DNA from: an uncultured Mordavella sp.
GTDB lineage: Bacteria > Bacillota > Clostridia > Lachnospirales > Lachnospiraceae
Length of the DNA stretch: 64,000 bases
Assembly: GCA_902406105.1 (NCBI GenBank)
Contig: CABPCP010000002.1
Coordinates: 23,982-87,981, forward strand
Direction: 5' to 3'
The notes under the pieces were generated by a model. It was not told where the DNA came from. It saw nothing but the letters and a program-made list of their open reading frames with translations, and ran no database searches. Of this stretch, positions 36,308 to 45,288 are shown piece by piece. Each line of letters begins with the position of its first letter. Within the stretch, counting starts at the first letter, position 1. A program made the position numbers and the translations under genes.

Positions 36308-36769
36308 ATGATGATGCCTAGTATTTTTGGAGAAAACTTATTTGATGATTGGATGGATTTCCCATTTGATAACTTTGACAGAGCATTCTGGAACGGAAGG
36401 AATCCTCTTTATGGAAAGCACGCAAAAAATATGATGAAAACAGATGTCCGTGAAACGGACGCAGGATATGAAGTTGATATTGACCTGCCAGGCTTTAAGA
36501 AAGATGAAATCAACGCTCAGCTTGAAAATGGCTACTTAACTGTTTCCGCCTCGAAAGGTCTCGACAAAGACCAGAAGGACGACAATGGAAAATACATCCG
36601 TCAGGAACGGTATTCCGGCGCGATGAGCCGCAGCTTCTATGTAGGCGACGATCTTACGCAGGAAGATGTAAAGGCCAAATACGAAGACGGTATCCTGAAA
36701 CTGACACTTCCAAAGAAAGAGGCTTCACCGGCTGTTGACGCCAAGAAACAGATCGCTATTGAAGGCTGA
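36308..36769 (+). CDS. Small heat shock protein, Hsp20/alpha-crystallin family
   Basis: A 153-residue chaperone. The alpha-crystallin domain spans about residues 42-140 with YEVDIDLPGFKKDEI, the GYLTVSASKG strand pair and the DGILKLTLPKKE ending. The N-terminus is rich in Phe, Asp and Trp (NLFDDWMDFPFDNFDRAFW), as usual for substrate-binding arms. Small Hsps hold unfolding proteins in the cytoplasm without ATP. GGAG lies about 10 bases upstream of the ATG cluster. The next gene is a paralogue 21 bases downstream. Confidence 0.95.
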   Translation: MMMPSIFGENLFDDWMDFPFDNFDRAFWNGRNPLYGKHAKNMMKTDVRETDAGYEVDIDLPGFKKDEINAQLENGYLTVSASKGLDKDQKDDNGKYIRQERYSGAMSRSFYVGDDLTQEDVKAKYEDGILKLTLPKKEASPAVDAKKQIAIEG

Positions 36770-36790
36770 TTTTAGAAGGAGGAATGACTT

Positions 36791-37252
36791 ATGTTAGTAC
36801 CAAGCGTTTTCAATGATAATTTATTCGATGATCTTTGGAATGACTTTCCTTGGTTTGACGATAGAAACTTGAGAAAAGTTGAGAAAAAGCTGTATGGCCA
36901 GGGGGCTAGACATATGATGCGGACAGATATCAAGGAACATAAAGACCGGTATGAAATCCTGCTGGATCTGCCAGGCTTCAAGAAAGATAATATCCAGCTT
37001 TCTTTGGATAACGGGTATCTGACCATCAGCGCCGAGAAAGGATTAGAGCCGGAAGAAGATAAGAAATCCGGGCGTTATATCCGCCAGGAACGGTATGCGG
37101 GCGCCTGCCAGAGAAGCTTTTACGTAGGAGATGATCTGACGGAAGAAGACATCCGCGCTAAGTTCCGGCATGGAGTATTAAAAGTCACTGTTCCAAAGAA
37201 AGAGGTCAAACCGGCCGTAGACGCGAAGAAATATATTGAGATCGAAGGCTGA
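36791..37252 (+). CDS. Small heat shock protein, Hsp20/alpha-crystallin family (second copy)
   Basis: A 153-residue paralogue of the preceding protein, with YEILLDLPGFKKDNI, GYLTISAEKGLE and HGVLKVTVPKKEVKP. The two share length, a near-identical C-terminal half and the same LFDD N-terminal motif, so they arose by tandem duplication. GAAGGAGG precedes the start. The two products may form mixed oligomers. A strong hairpin ends the operon. Confidence 0.95.
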   Translation: MLVPSVFNDNLFDDLWNDFPWFDDRNLRKVEKKLYGQGARHMMRTDIKEHKDRYEILLDLPGFKKDNIQLSLDNGYLTISAEKGLEPEEDKKSGRYIRQERYAGACQRSFYVGDDLTEEDIRAKFRHGVLKVTVPKKEVKPAVDAKKYIEIEG

Positions 37253-37267
37253 TAAGAAGATAGATCA

Positions 37268-37299
37268 CGGGAGGACTGCCTCGGCAGCCCTCCCGTTTT
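37268..37299. terminator. Terminator of the Hsp20 operon and the sugar locus
   Basis: CGGGAGG and CCTCCCG, with an inner CTGCC/GGCAG stem, form a strong hairpin followed by TTTT on the plus strand. It ends within a few bases of the xylulokinase stop, and could also stop minus-strand transcripts. Confidence 0.85.
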
Positions 37300-38785
37300 A
37301 CAGTTTGGGAAATATCCCTTCCACTCGTTCATATAATTCTTCAAAGACAGCCTGCTGCTCCTGGTACTTCTTCACATGTTCCGGGATCGGTTCTGTCACC
37401 TTGGGATTCCAGGACACCAGACAGCGGCAGGCCTCATAGATGTCCGTATAGATTCCAATACCCACAGATGCCATGATCAACGCGCCAAAGCACGCTTCTT
37501 CCTGTACCGCCGTAGTGTGCACAGGCATATCCAGCATGTCTGCCTGGATCTGTTTCCAGCAGATCCCTTTTGCCGCGCCCCCGGAGGCCACTACTTTTTT
37601 CTGGGGGACTTGCATCTCGTCAAAAATCTTTTTGCATTCTCTGAGATTATACAATACCCCTTCCATCACGGCCCGGACCATATAAGCCTGGTCATGTTTC
37701 ATACTAAGCCCCATAAAGACGCCTTTGGCCAGAGGGTTATTAAAAGGAGTCCTCTCCCCTGCCAGATAGGGAAGGAACAGCAGCCCTTCACAGCCAGCCG
37801 GAACCTGGGACGCTCTTTCATCCAGGCTGGCAAACTCTCCTTTTGTTTCCAGGATCTTATTTCTCAGCCAGCCAAGCGTATTTCCTCCGTTCAGCGCGCC
37901 GCCCTGATAGATCCATAGGCCGGGGATCGAATGGCACCAGAGCTGGCAGCGCATCTTTTCATCCTGTACAGCCCGGCTTGTCACAACCGCTAACTGAGAG
38001 GCGGTTCCTATATTGCAGGAGACGATCCCTTCTTCTATCACGCCGTTTCCGACTAGCTGAGCAGCGCAGTCTCCGCCTCCCGCAGCTACTTTCGTTCCGG
38101 CAGCCAGGCCCGTTTCCCTCTCAGCTTCTTTGGTAATGGTTCCTGTGATCTCACAAGAGCCGTATACCTCTGGCCAGATATCTTCTTTTAGATCAAGCCG
38201 CCGGATCAGTTCCCAGCACCACTGGGATTTTTTGACTGAAAACGCTAAGGTTGCGCTGGCGTCACTTTGATCGGTAGCAATCTCTCCGGTCAAACGGTAG
38301 CGGATATAATCCTTGGGAGACATTACAACCGCGATCCTGTCATACTCTTCCCGGTGATTCTTCTTCATCCACAGAAGGGAACAGATCAGCATTCCGGCAG
38401 AAGGCTGGTTAAAAAGTTCCTCCCCCAGAAGACTTCCCGCCGTCCGATAGATCTCTTCTCTTTCTTCTCTTGAACGCTGGTCCAGATGGATGACCGCCAT
38501 TCCCACAGGCCTTTTTTCCCGATCCAGCGCCACCATTCCGTGCATCTGGCCAGAGAACCCGATCCCGGCGATCTCTTTCCCCCCAACATCCGCAGAAGCA
38601 AGGGCTTGGCGGACCGCCTGTTTCGTACACTCCCACCATTCTTCCGGATCCTGCTGGGCATAACCCACGATAGGGGTCTGTACCTCATAGCCTTTTTGGC
38701 CAATTCCCTTTGGATTCCCTTTTTCGTCTGTGATCAATGCTTTTACGCTGGAAGTTCCAAGGTCGATTCCCATTAAATATCTCAT
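37298..38785 (-). CDS. FGGY-family sugar kinase, xylulokinase-like
   Basis: A 495-residue kinase beginning MRYLMGIDLGTSSVKALITD. GFSGQMHGMVALD near residue 78 is the typical xylulokinase motif, and AAGGGDCAAQLVGNG near residue 233 carries the expected catalytic Asp; the ATP-binding GGAAKG lies near residue 400. It probably phosphorylates D-xylulose or a related ketose, feeding the transketolase encoded next door. It is the last gene of the minus-strand sugar operon, two bases after the transketolase C-subunit gene. Confidence 0.88.
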   Translation of the reverse strand: MRYLMGIDLGTSSVKALITDEKGNPKGIGQKGYEVQTPIVGYAQQDPEEWWECTKQAVRQALASADVGGKEIAGIGFSGQMHGMVALDREKRPVGMAVIHLDQRSREEREEIYRTAGSLLGEELFNQPSAGMLICSLLWMKKNHREEYDRIAVVMSPKDYIRYRLTGEIATDQSDASATLAFSVKKSQWCWELIRRLDLKEDIWPEVYGSCEITGTITKEAERETGLAAGTKVAAGGGDCAAQLVGNGVIEEGIVSCNIGTASQLAVVTSRAVQDEKMRCQLWCHSIPGLWIYQGGALNGGNTLGWLRNKILETKGEFASLDERASQVPAGCEGLLFLPYLAGERTPFNNPLAKGVFMGLSMKHDQAYMVRAVMEGVLYNLRECKKIFDEMQVPQKKVVASGGAAKGICWKQIQADMLDMPVHTTAVQEEACFGALIMASVGIGIYTDIYEACRCLVSWNPKVTEPIPEHVKKYQEQQAVFEELYERVEGIFPKL

Positions 38786-38787
38786 AT

Positions 38788-39726
38788 TTATGCCCTCTGC
38801 TTTCTCTGAAGCACTTCTTTCACCGCCTGTTTGATATGCTCTTTGGAAATCCCAAATTTGTCAGCAAGGAAACTTCTGCTTCCCACTTCTCCAAAACAGT
38901 CGGGCACACCGATCCGCTTAAACGGCACGCCCCGGTTTTCCGACAGAACTTCCGCGACCGCAGAACCAAGTCCCCCAATCTTATTATGGTTCTCTGCTGC
39001 CACAATAGCTCCCGTCTCATCTGCGCAGGCAAGGATCAACTCCTGATCGATGGGCTTAATGGTAAACATATCTACCACTCTTGCCTTGATTCCTTCCTGT
39101 TCCAGTTCTTCCGCCGCCAGCAGGGCTTCCTTTACTTCTATGCCGGAAGCGATGATAGAAGCATCGCTTCCCTCTCTGACAATAACGCCTTTTCCTATGG
39201 TAAATTCCTGGTCTTCCTCATAGTACACAGTCTTCTCTTTTCTGGGGAAGCGGATATACATAGGCCCGTATTCCTGAGCCATTTTTACCAGCAGTTTTTT
39301 CAGCAGGGTCTCTTCCGCCACATCCAGGATGACCATTTCCGGGAACGACCGATAAAGCCCCACATCTTCAAACGGCATGTGGGTTCCTCCGTTCGACTCG
39401 GCAGTGATTCCAGGGTCAGATCCCACAATCTTTAGATTCGCCCGGTTATAGCAGCCGGACAGAAATACCTGATCCGCGCATCTTCTGGAGGCGAAGGTTC
39501 CAAAGCTGTGCATAAAAGGAATTTTGCCTTTTACCGACATTCCTGCCGCCACTCCCGCCATATTCGCTTCCATGATCCCAAGATCAAAGGCCTGCTCCGG
39601 AAATTGTTCAAACAGTCCGGCCGTTCCGATCGCTCCGGCCAGGTCTGCTTCCAGATAGATCACATTCCGGTCATTCTTCATCAATTCCCCCAGCGTCTCC
39701 GCAAATACCTTCCTAAGTTCCTTCAT
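38788..39726 (-). CDS. Transketolase, C-terminal subunit
   Basis: A 312-residue protein carrying the pyrimidine-binding and C-terminal domains of transketolase: YLEADLAGAIG, FDLGIMEANMAGVAAGMSVKGKIPFMHSFG near residues 50-80 and the Glu that activates thiamine diphosphate within GIMEANM. It needs the N-terminal subunit encoded directly upstream (12 bases apart). Split transketolases of this form are common in Firmicutes sugar operons. Confidence 0.92.
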   Translation of the reverse strand: MKELRKVFAETLGELMKNDRNVIYLEADLAGAIGTAGLFEQFPEQAFDLGIMEANMAGVAAGMSVKGKIPFMHSFGTFASRRCADQVFLSGCYNRANLKIVGSDPGITAESNGGTHMPFEDVGLYRSFPEMVILDVAEETLLKKLLVKMAQEYGPMYIRFPRKEKTVYYEEDQEFTIGKGVIVREGSDASIIASGIEVKEALLAAEELEQEGIKARVVDMFTIKPIDQELILACADETGAIVAAENHNKIGGLGSAVAEVLSENRGVPFKRIGVPDCFGEVGSRSFLADKFGISKEHIKQAVKEVLQRKQRA

Positions 39727-39738
39727 ACCGCGCCCCCT

Positions 39739-40566
39739 TTATTCTTGTCCATCCAGTTCTTTATAAAAATCTGGAAGTTCTTCTTTGCTTACCGGGATAG
39801 AATGGCAATTGGCCATCTCCTCATATTTCCTGATCCCAGCTCCCTTTATGGTATGTAAAAGGAGTACAGAAGGGATTTCTTTTTCTTTCTGCGCCTCTAA
39901 GATCGCTTCATAGATCTTGTCTGTATCATTTCCATTCTCTACTTCTATGACACGGTATCCGAACGCTTTGAATTTTGCCCCAATATCCCCCAGACCGCAG
40001 ACCTTGTCTGTCGTCCCGTCAAGCTGTTTCCCATTTACGTCCACAGCAGTGATCAGGTTTGAAAGTTTATGATGGGCCGCAAAAAGGAAGGATTCCCACA
40101 CCTGGCCTTCATCCAGTTCTCCGTCTCCCAGGATCAAATAGGTATAATTCCCGGCATGGTTCAGTTTATCCGCAAAAGCAGCTCCCGCTGCCAGAGAAGC
40201 CCCCTGTCCCAGTGAGCCGGTAGTCATATCTACCCCCGGAGTTTTCAGTCTGTCCGTATGGCTTGGCAGCGTCGTATTATTCTGGTTCAATGTTTCCAGA
40301 AGCGCTTCGTCAAAATATCCTTTTGCCGCCAGAGCCGCATACAAAGCTGGTCCGCAATGTCCCTTTGAAAGGACGATAAAGTCTCTGTCCTTTTTCGCAG
40401 GATCTTTGGGATCAATGTTCATAACTCCACTGTACAGTACTGCCAGCATATCCGCGATCGACAGAGATCCTCCTACATGCCCGGTCCCCTTTGACGCAAT
40501 GCTCCGCAGTATATTTTTTCTGATCTTTACTGCTAATTCTCTTGCTTCTTGTGCTTGATATTCCAT
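39739..40566 (-). CDS. Transketolase, N-terminal subunit
   Basis: A 275-residue thiamine diphosphate-binding subunit: GHVGGSLSIADMLAVLY, FIVLSKGHCGPALYAALAAKGYF, and the metal-binding motif GDGELDEGQVWESFLFAAHHKLSN, in which GDG begins the 30-residue ThDP fold. With the C-subunit it moves two-carbon units between pentose and hexose phosphates. It overlaps the end of the glycerol-dehydrogenase-like gene by 34 bases. Confidence 0.93.
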   Translation of the reverse strand: MEYQAQEARELAVKIRKNILRSIASKGTGHVGGSLSIADMLAVLYSGVMNIDPKDPAKKDRDFIVLSKGHCGPALYAALAAKGYFDEALLETLNQNNTTLPSHTDRLKTPGVDMTTGSLGQGASLAAGAAFADKLNHAGNYTYLILGDGELDEGQVWESFLFAAHHKLSNLITAVDVNGKQLDGTTDKVCGLGDIGAKFKAFGYRVIEVENGNDTDKIYEAILEAQKEKEIPSVLLLHTIKGAGIRKYEEMANCHSIPVSKEELPDFYKELDGQE

Positions 40567-41684
40567 GCTTCCTTATATCCCTTTCCATATGCGTCTGCTG
40601 TTTTAATGGCTGAATATACCAGATCCGTAGTTACATCAAATGGCATGTTTCCCCAATTGCTGTGCATGGAGGCTTCCGCGATCTTCTGGATATTGCTGTC
40701 TGTATTCTCCACAAACAGATCTTCCAGGCAGACGGGAAGTCCTACTTCCATACAGAAAGAAAGTACTTCTTCTAACTTCTCCTGAGGGGCGCACTCCATC
40801 ATCAACTGGACAATGCAGCCAAAAGCCACCTTTTCGCCATGCATAGTCTTACTGCTGTTTTCCACCGCCGTCAGGCCGTCATTGATGGAATGGGCGCCTG
40901 ATGTAGCGTTATTTTCAAATCCAAGTCCGCTTAACAGGATGTTGGTCTCAATAATATGTTCCAGCGCATCTGTGACCACATTCTGATCACAGGCGGTCTT
41001 TGCAAATACCCCATACTTCATCAATGATTCATAACACGCCCTGGCAATTGCCTGTCCCGCTAAAGTCTGCCGGAATCCTCCCGCTTTATGATAGACAAGA
41101 TTCGGCGTATTGGATTTCCTGGTAGATTCCGCCTCGATCAGCGTGGCAAGCGCGTCTCCCATACCAGATACCAGGAACCGCGTCGGCGCCTGGGCAATGA
41201 TCTGGCTGTCCACCACCAAAACACTTGGGCTGTGGTCATAAAAGAATTCTCCCGCATGGGAACCGTCGGTCCGGTAGATTACAGACAGTGAACTGGTGGG
41301 CGCATCGGTCGCCGCTATGGTGGGAATCACCAGGAACGGAAGATTTAATTTCGTTCCCACAGCCTTTGCCACATCAATGGTTTTTCCTCCCCCGATTCCC
41401 AGCACTACGTCCGGCCTGTCTTCACTGAATTCTTTTGCCTTTTCATCGATCAGCTCTTCTGTCACTTCGCCAGAGAAAGCCACGGCATTTACCACATATC
41501 CTTCTTCCTCGTATAAAGCTTTGAGTCTTTTTCCAAACTCATCGTATAGAAACCCATCGATAAAGGCAAGAATTTTTCTGCCAAATTTATCGGTATAAAA
41601 TTTTAAATTGTCAAATTCTCCCGGTCCCTGTACATACCGTTCCGGCGAACACCATCCCCTTGACATTTTGGAGAAATCAGACAT
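40533..41684 (-). CDS. Glycerol dehydrogenase-like enzyme (GldA family)
   Basis: A 383-residue enzyme. VVLGIGGGKTIDVAKAVG near residue 95 binds NAD; IPTIAATDAPTSSLSVIY is a GldA family hallmark; metal ligands are Asp in GMGDALATLIEAES, His in ALEHIIETN and His in SGAHSINDGL. The family oxidises glycerol or other vicinal diols. In this sugar locus it probably oxidises a polyol or diol intermediate. The start is 15 bases after the zinc dehydrogenase stop. Confidence 0.88.
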   Translation of the reverse strand: MSDFSKMSRGWCSPERYVQGPGEFDNLKFYTDKFGRKILAFIDGFLYDEFGKRLKALYEEEGYVVNAVAFSGEVTEELIDEKAKEFSEDRPDVVLGIGGGKTIDVAKAVGTKLNLPFLVIPTIAATDAPTSSLSVIYRTDGSHAGEFFYDHSPSVLVVDSQIIAQAPTRFLVSGMGDALATLIEAESTRKSNTPNLVYHKAGGFRQTLAGQAIARACYESLMKYGVFAKTACDQNVVTDALEHIIETNILLSGLGFENNATSGAHSINDGLTAVENSSKTMHGEKVAFGCIVQLMMECAPQEKLEEVLSFCMEVGLPVCLEDLFVENTDSNIQKIAEASMHSNWGNMPFDVTTDLVYSAIKTADAYGKGYKEAWNIKHKKQEN

Positions 41685-41699
41685 GTTATTCCACCTCCA

Positions 41700-42722
41700 T
41701 CAGAAACATTTTATGATCACTTTTCCGTCTTTCGCATAGAGCTTTGATTCAAAAACCTCCTGGATCTTATCCAGCGGAATGATCCCTGTAATAATGTCCT
41801 CTACTTTGACACGGCCTCCGGAGAGCAGACGTCCCGCACGCTCAAACGTATCTGGATTAACAAAGGATCCTTTGATGGTAAGCTCTTTTTTGAACAGTTC
41901 AAATGGTTTTAAGCTCATAACATCGTCAGGACCGGTCAGGCCAAACAAGACCACTGTCGCCCCTTTTCCGGCGTATTCCACCGCATCTTCTGCTGTGGAA
42001 GTAAGCCCTGCGCAGTCGATCACCTTATCGATATTCTGGATCCCGTTTTCTTCTGCTATCTCTCTTATATTTTCCGCCTTTGGATCTATGCAGATATCGG
42101 CGCCCAGTGTTTTCGCCTTTTCTCTGCGGCTGTCATTTGGTTCTACCGCAATGATCTTCTCTGCTCCGGCTGTCCTGGCAAGCTGTACCATAAGAAGGCC
42201 GATGTTGCCTGTTCCGATGATCATAACGGTGTCGCCTACCTGGATGTCCGCCAGATCCATGCCGTGGAGACAGCAGGACAATGGTTCTGTCATTGCGGCC
42301 GCTTCGTAGCTTACATGGTCCGCGATTTTATATACGGTTTCCTCCGGTACCGTAATATACTCTGCAAAGCCTCCGTCTCTCGCAGTTCCCAGTCCCTGCA
42401 TATCCGGACACAGGTGTTTCTTCCCATTGGCGCAGAAATAACATTTCCCGCAATAGGTATTGGGATCTGCGCTCACTCTGTCTCCTACCTTGACTTTTGT
42501 GACCCCTTCTCCGATCTCTGCCACGTCTCCGGACAATTCATGTCCCAGGATGACCGGCGGATCTACTTCTGCGGACCCCTTCTCTCCCTGAAAGATATGT
42601 ACGTCTGTCCCACAGATGCCGCAATATTTTACCTTGATCAAAACCTCATGGGCTTCCGGTTTTTTTACAGGTACTTCTTCTACCACAAGTTTCCCTTTTT
42701 CATAAAATCTCGCTGCTTTCAT
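41700..42722 (-). CDS. Zinc-dependent alcohol/polyol dehydrogenase (sorbitol dehydrogenase-like)
   Basis: A 340-residue medium-chain dehydrogenase. Catalytic zinc ligands lie in KYCGICGTDVHIF and GHELSGDVAEIGEGV; the structural zinc cluster CGKCYFCANGKKHLC is complete; the Rossmann fold reads IIGTGNIGLLMVQLARTAGA. It resembles L-iditol/xylitol and threonine dehydrogenases. I chose the ATG at 42722, preceded by AGGAGCAGGG; a frame 39 bases longer adds no conserved residues. Likely role: polyol to ketose, feeding the kinase. Confidence 0.88.
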   Translation of the reverse strand: MKAARFYEKGKLVVEEVPVKKPEAHEVLIKVKYCGICGTDVHIFQGEKGSAEVDPPVILGHELSGDVAEIGEGVTKVKVGDRVSADPNTYCGKCYFCANGKKHLCPDMQGLGTARDGGFAEYITVPEETVYKIADHVSYEAAAMTEPLSCCLHGMDLADIQVGDTVMIIGTGNIGLLMVQLARTAGAEKIIAVEPNDSRREKAKTLGADICIDPKAENIREIAEENGIQNIDKVIDCAGLTSTAEDAVEYAGKGATVVLFGLTGPDDVMSLKPFELFKKELTIKGSFVNPDTFERAGRLLSGGRVKVEDIITGIIPLDKIQEVFESKLYAKDGKVIIKCF

Positions 42723-42777
42723 TTCTGCCCTGCTCCTTCCTGCTTTCCAGCCTTTTATCACGCCGCTGTGCTTTTTA

Positions 42778-43725
42778 TCATTCTTTTCCCCGGTCTGTAA
42801 ATACCTGAAGGAATACAGCCACGATAATGATGAATCCCATGATGATCTCCTGTGGATACGCAGGAACAGACAAAAGATTCATGATATTTCCGATCAACGC
42901 AAGTGTCAATGCTCCGATGGCCGTCTTTGTGACAGATCCCTTTCCTCCAGCCAGGCTGGCGCCGCCGATAACGCAGGCCGCAATGGCATCCAGCTCCTGC
43001 CCTTCTCCGATCGTGGAGTTTCCTACATTTGACCTGGCCGCGATAAAAATCCCCGCCAGCATGGATAAGAATCCGCTGATCACATATACAGACAGAAGAT
43101 ATCTTTTTACACGGATTCCGGAAAGCTTCACGGCTTCGCTGTTGCTTCCCACAGCGATCACGATCCTTCCATAAACCGTATATTTCTCTACGATCACAAA
43201 TGCGATAAAGATCAAAAGTGTAATGATGATGACCGGATATCCCAAATCTCTGGAGGTCAATGTGTTTAATGTATTTCTTTCCAGATTGACCGGCGTCGCG
43301 TTGGTGATCGTATACGCCAATCCCCTGGCAATAGTCATGACCGCAAGGGACGCTACAAATCCCTGGAAATTACAGTAAGCCACTAAGAATCCGGTAAAAG
43401 CTCCCATTACAATTCCGGCGATCAATGTGATCAGAATCGCCACTCTCCAGTCTATGCCCATCTGTGTGGCAAGAACTGCTGTCAGCGATGATCCCAGCGC
43501 CATAACACTTCCCACTGACAGATCGATCCCGCCTGTCAGTATGACCATCAGCATCCCCAGCGCGACCAGGATAGGGCTCACCTGCTGCAAAAGAATATTC
43601 CTTAAGTTTATGTAAGAAAAGAATTTGTCCGAAAGCAGACAGCATATGATAAATAACGCCAAAAAAATGATATACGTATTATTATCCAATAGCAGCTGCT
43701 TGATCCTGCTTGTTTTTTTCATCAC
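42778..43725 (-). CDS. Sugar ABC transporter permease (ribose/RbsC type)
   Basis: A 315-residue permease with eight to ten hydrophobic segments. GIDLSVGSVMALGSSLTAVL near residue 66 and VAVGSNSEAVKLSGIRVKRY near residue 190 are typical of RbsC/XylH/AraH proteins, as is the GGASLAGGKGSVTKTAIGAL motif. It should form the membrane channel of a high-affinity importer with the ATPase and binding protein encoded just upstream. Confidence 0.92.
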   Translation of the reverse strand: MMKKTSRIKQLLLDNNTYIIFLALFIICCLLSDKFFSYINLRNILLQQVSPILVALGMLMVILTGGIDLSVGSVMALGSSLTAVLATQMGIDWRVAILITLIAGIVMGAFTGFLVAYCNFQGFVASLAVMTIARGLAYTITNATPVNLERNTLNTLTSRDLGYPVIIITLLIFIAFVIVEKYTVYGRIVIAVGSNSEAVKLSGIRVKRYLLSVYVISGFLSMLAGIFIAARSNVGNSTIGEGQELDAIAACVIGGASLAGGKGSVTKTAIGALTLALIGNIMNLLSVPAYPQEIIMGFIIIVAVFLQVFTDRGKE

Positions 43726-45222
43726 CTAGTCTCCCTTCACTGCATACTTAATGATCGTATCTTCAGTCAGTTCTTCTTTCTTCAGATCCCCGGTGATCCT
43801 GCCCTGTGACATGATGATCGCCCGGTCGCATGTCCCGATGATCTCCGTCATCTCTGAAGATACAATGATAACCGCCGTCCCTTGTTCCGCCAGACGGTTA
43901 ATGATCTCATATATTTCTACTTTTGCCCCAACGTCCACACCACGGGTAGGTTCATCAAATATAACGCATTTGCAGTCCGCCCAGATCCACTTGGCAAAGC
44001 TGATCTTCTGCTGGTTTCCACCGCTCAAGCTGTTGACATCGTCATTCAGCCCTCCGTATCTTGTGGACATCTTCTTCAGCAGAGACTCTACCTGCTGGTT
44101 CTCATATCTGCGCCTGATAAAGCCGTGGTTTGTGACTTTCTTTAAAGCGGTCAAAGTCGTATTCACTTTAATACTCTGGTTTACAAGAAGCCCCAGGCTC
44201 TTGCGGTCCTCAGCCAGATAGCCAAGTCCTTTCTTTACCGCGTCTTTTGGCTCTTTTGCATGCAGCTCTTCTCCTAGGAAATAAACCTTCCCGGAACTCC
44301 GTACGTCAGCTCCAAACACCGCGCGCATGACTTCCGTTCTCCCCGCCCCTACAAGGCCGGAAAATCCAAGGACTTCTCCCTGTCTTACTTCAAAACTGAT
44401 ATCCTTTATTTTGTCTCCAACGTTCAAATGCTCGACTTTTAAAACAACGTCTCCGATCTTTGCGTTCCTCTTGGGGAACATCTGAGATAATTCCCGTCCG
44501 ATCATGGACTGGATCAGTCCTTCTGTCGTTGTGTCCTTCACCTGCCCCCTCTTGACAAAGCCACCGTCTTTTAACACCGTATAAGAGTCACACAGCTCAA
44601 AGATTTCATTCAAATGATGGGAAACAAAGATAATGCTGACTCCCTTTTCCTTTAAGAGACGGACCAGAGAAAACAATCTGTCGATCTCTGTTACCGTTAA
44701 TACAGCAGTAGGCTCATCCAGGATCAATATTTTGGCATTTCTCGTCAGACACTTGCAGATCTCAACGATCTGCTGGTGAGCCACGCTCAGCCGTCCCACC
44801 TTGTCGGTAACTTGGATATTCTCAAATCCCAGATCTTTCAGAATCTCTTTTGCATCTTCCCTTAATTTCTTCCAATTAATAAATTTCTTACCGCCGGAGA
44901 GACGGTCAATAAAAATATTTTCTGCTACCGTCAGATCCGGAGCCAGCATGAATTCCTGATAGATCACAGAAACCCCCAGCATTTTGGCATCTAATGGAGA
45001 GGATATATTTACCTGCTTCCCGTCTATGCATATAGTTCCAGAATCGCGGGTATAGGCGCCCGACAGTATCTTGATCAAGGTGGATTTCCCGGCGCCGTTT
45101 TCACCGATCAGCGCATGGATCTCTCCTGGAGCCACCTGGACAGAAACATCGTTTAGTGCCTGTATCCCGCCAAATCTTTTACTAATATGCTGCATTTCTA
45201 ACCGATACTGTACATTCTCCAT
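43726..45222 (-). CDS. Sugar ABC transporter ATPase (RbsA type, two ATPase domains)
   Basis: A 498-residue ATPase with two nucleotide-binding domains. The N-terminal domain has Walker A GENGAGKST and Walker B ILILDEPTAVL; the C-terminal domain lacks a normal P-loop (GLVGAGRTEV) but keeps LSGGNQQK and CVIFDEPTRGVD, as in RbsA, XylG and MglA. AAAGGAGC precedes the ATG at 45222. It ends one base before the permease gene. Confidence 0.93.
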   Translation of the reverse strand: MENVQYRLEMQHISKRFGGIQALNDVSVQVAPGEIHALIGENGAGKSTLIKILSGAYTRDSGTICIDGKQVNISSPLDAKMLGVSVIYQEFMLAPDLTVAENIFIDRLSGGKKFINWKKLREDAKEILKDLGFENIQVTDKVGRLSVAHQQIVEICKCLTRNAKILILDEPTAVLTVTEIDRLFSLVRLLKEKGVSIIFVSHHLNEIFELCDSYTVLKDGGFVKRGQVKDTTTEGLIQSMIGRELSQMFPKRNAKIGDVVLKVEHLNVGDKIKDISFEVRQGEVLGFSGLVGAGRTEVMRAVFGADVRSSGKVYFLGEELHAKEPKDAVKKGLGYLAEDRKSLGLLVNQSIKVNTTLTALKKVTNHGFIRRRYENQQVESLLKKMSTRYGGLNDDVNSLSGGNQQKISFAKWIWADCKCVIFDEPTRGVDVGAKVEIYEIINRLAEQGTAVIIVSSEMTEIIGTCDRAIIMSQGRITGDLKKEELTEDTIIKYAVKGD

Positions 45223-45239
45223 AATTGCTCCTTTATACA

Positions 45240-45265
45240 AGCTGGGCCGTTTTACCGGCCCAGCT
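45240..45265 (-). other. Strong intergenic hairpin after the binding-protein gene
   Basis: AGCTGGGCCG and CGGCCCAGCT pair perfectly around a six-base loop, between the binding-protein stop and the ATPase start. No long T-run follows on the minus strand. Such hairpins usually stabilise the binding-protein mRNA and reduce read-through, giving more binding protein than membrane components. Confidence 0.7.
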
Positions 45266-45288
45266 CATAGTCCTCATATTTTCAATGA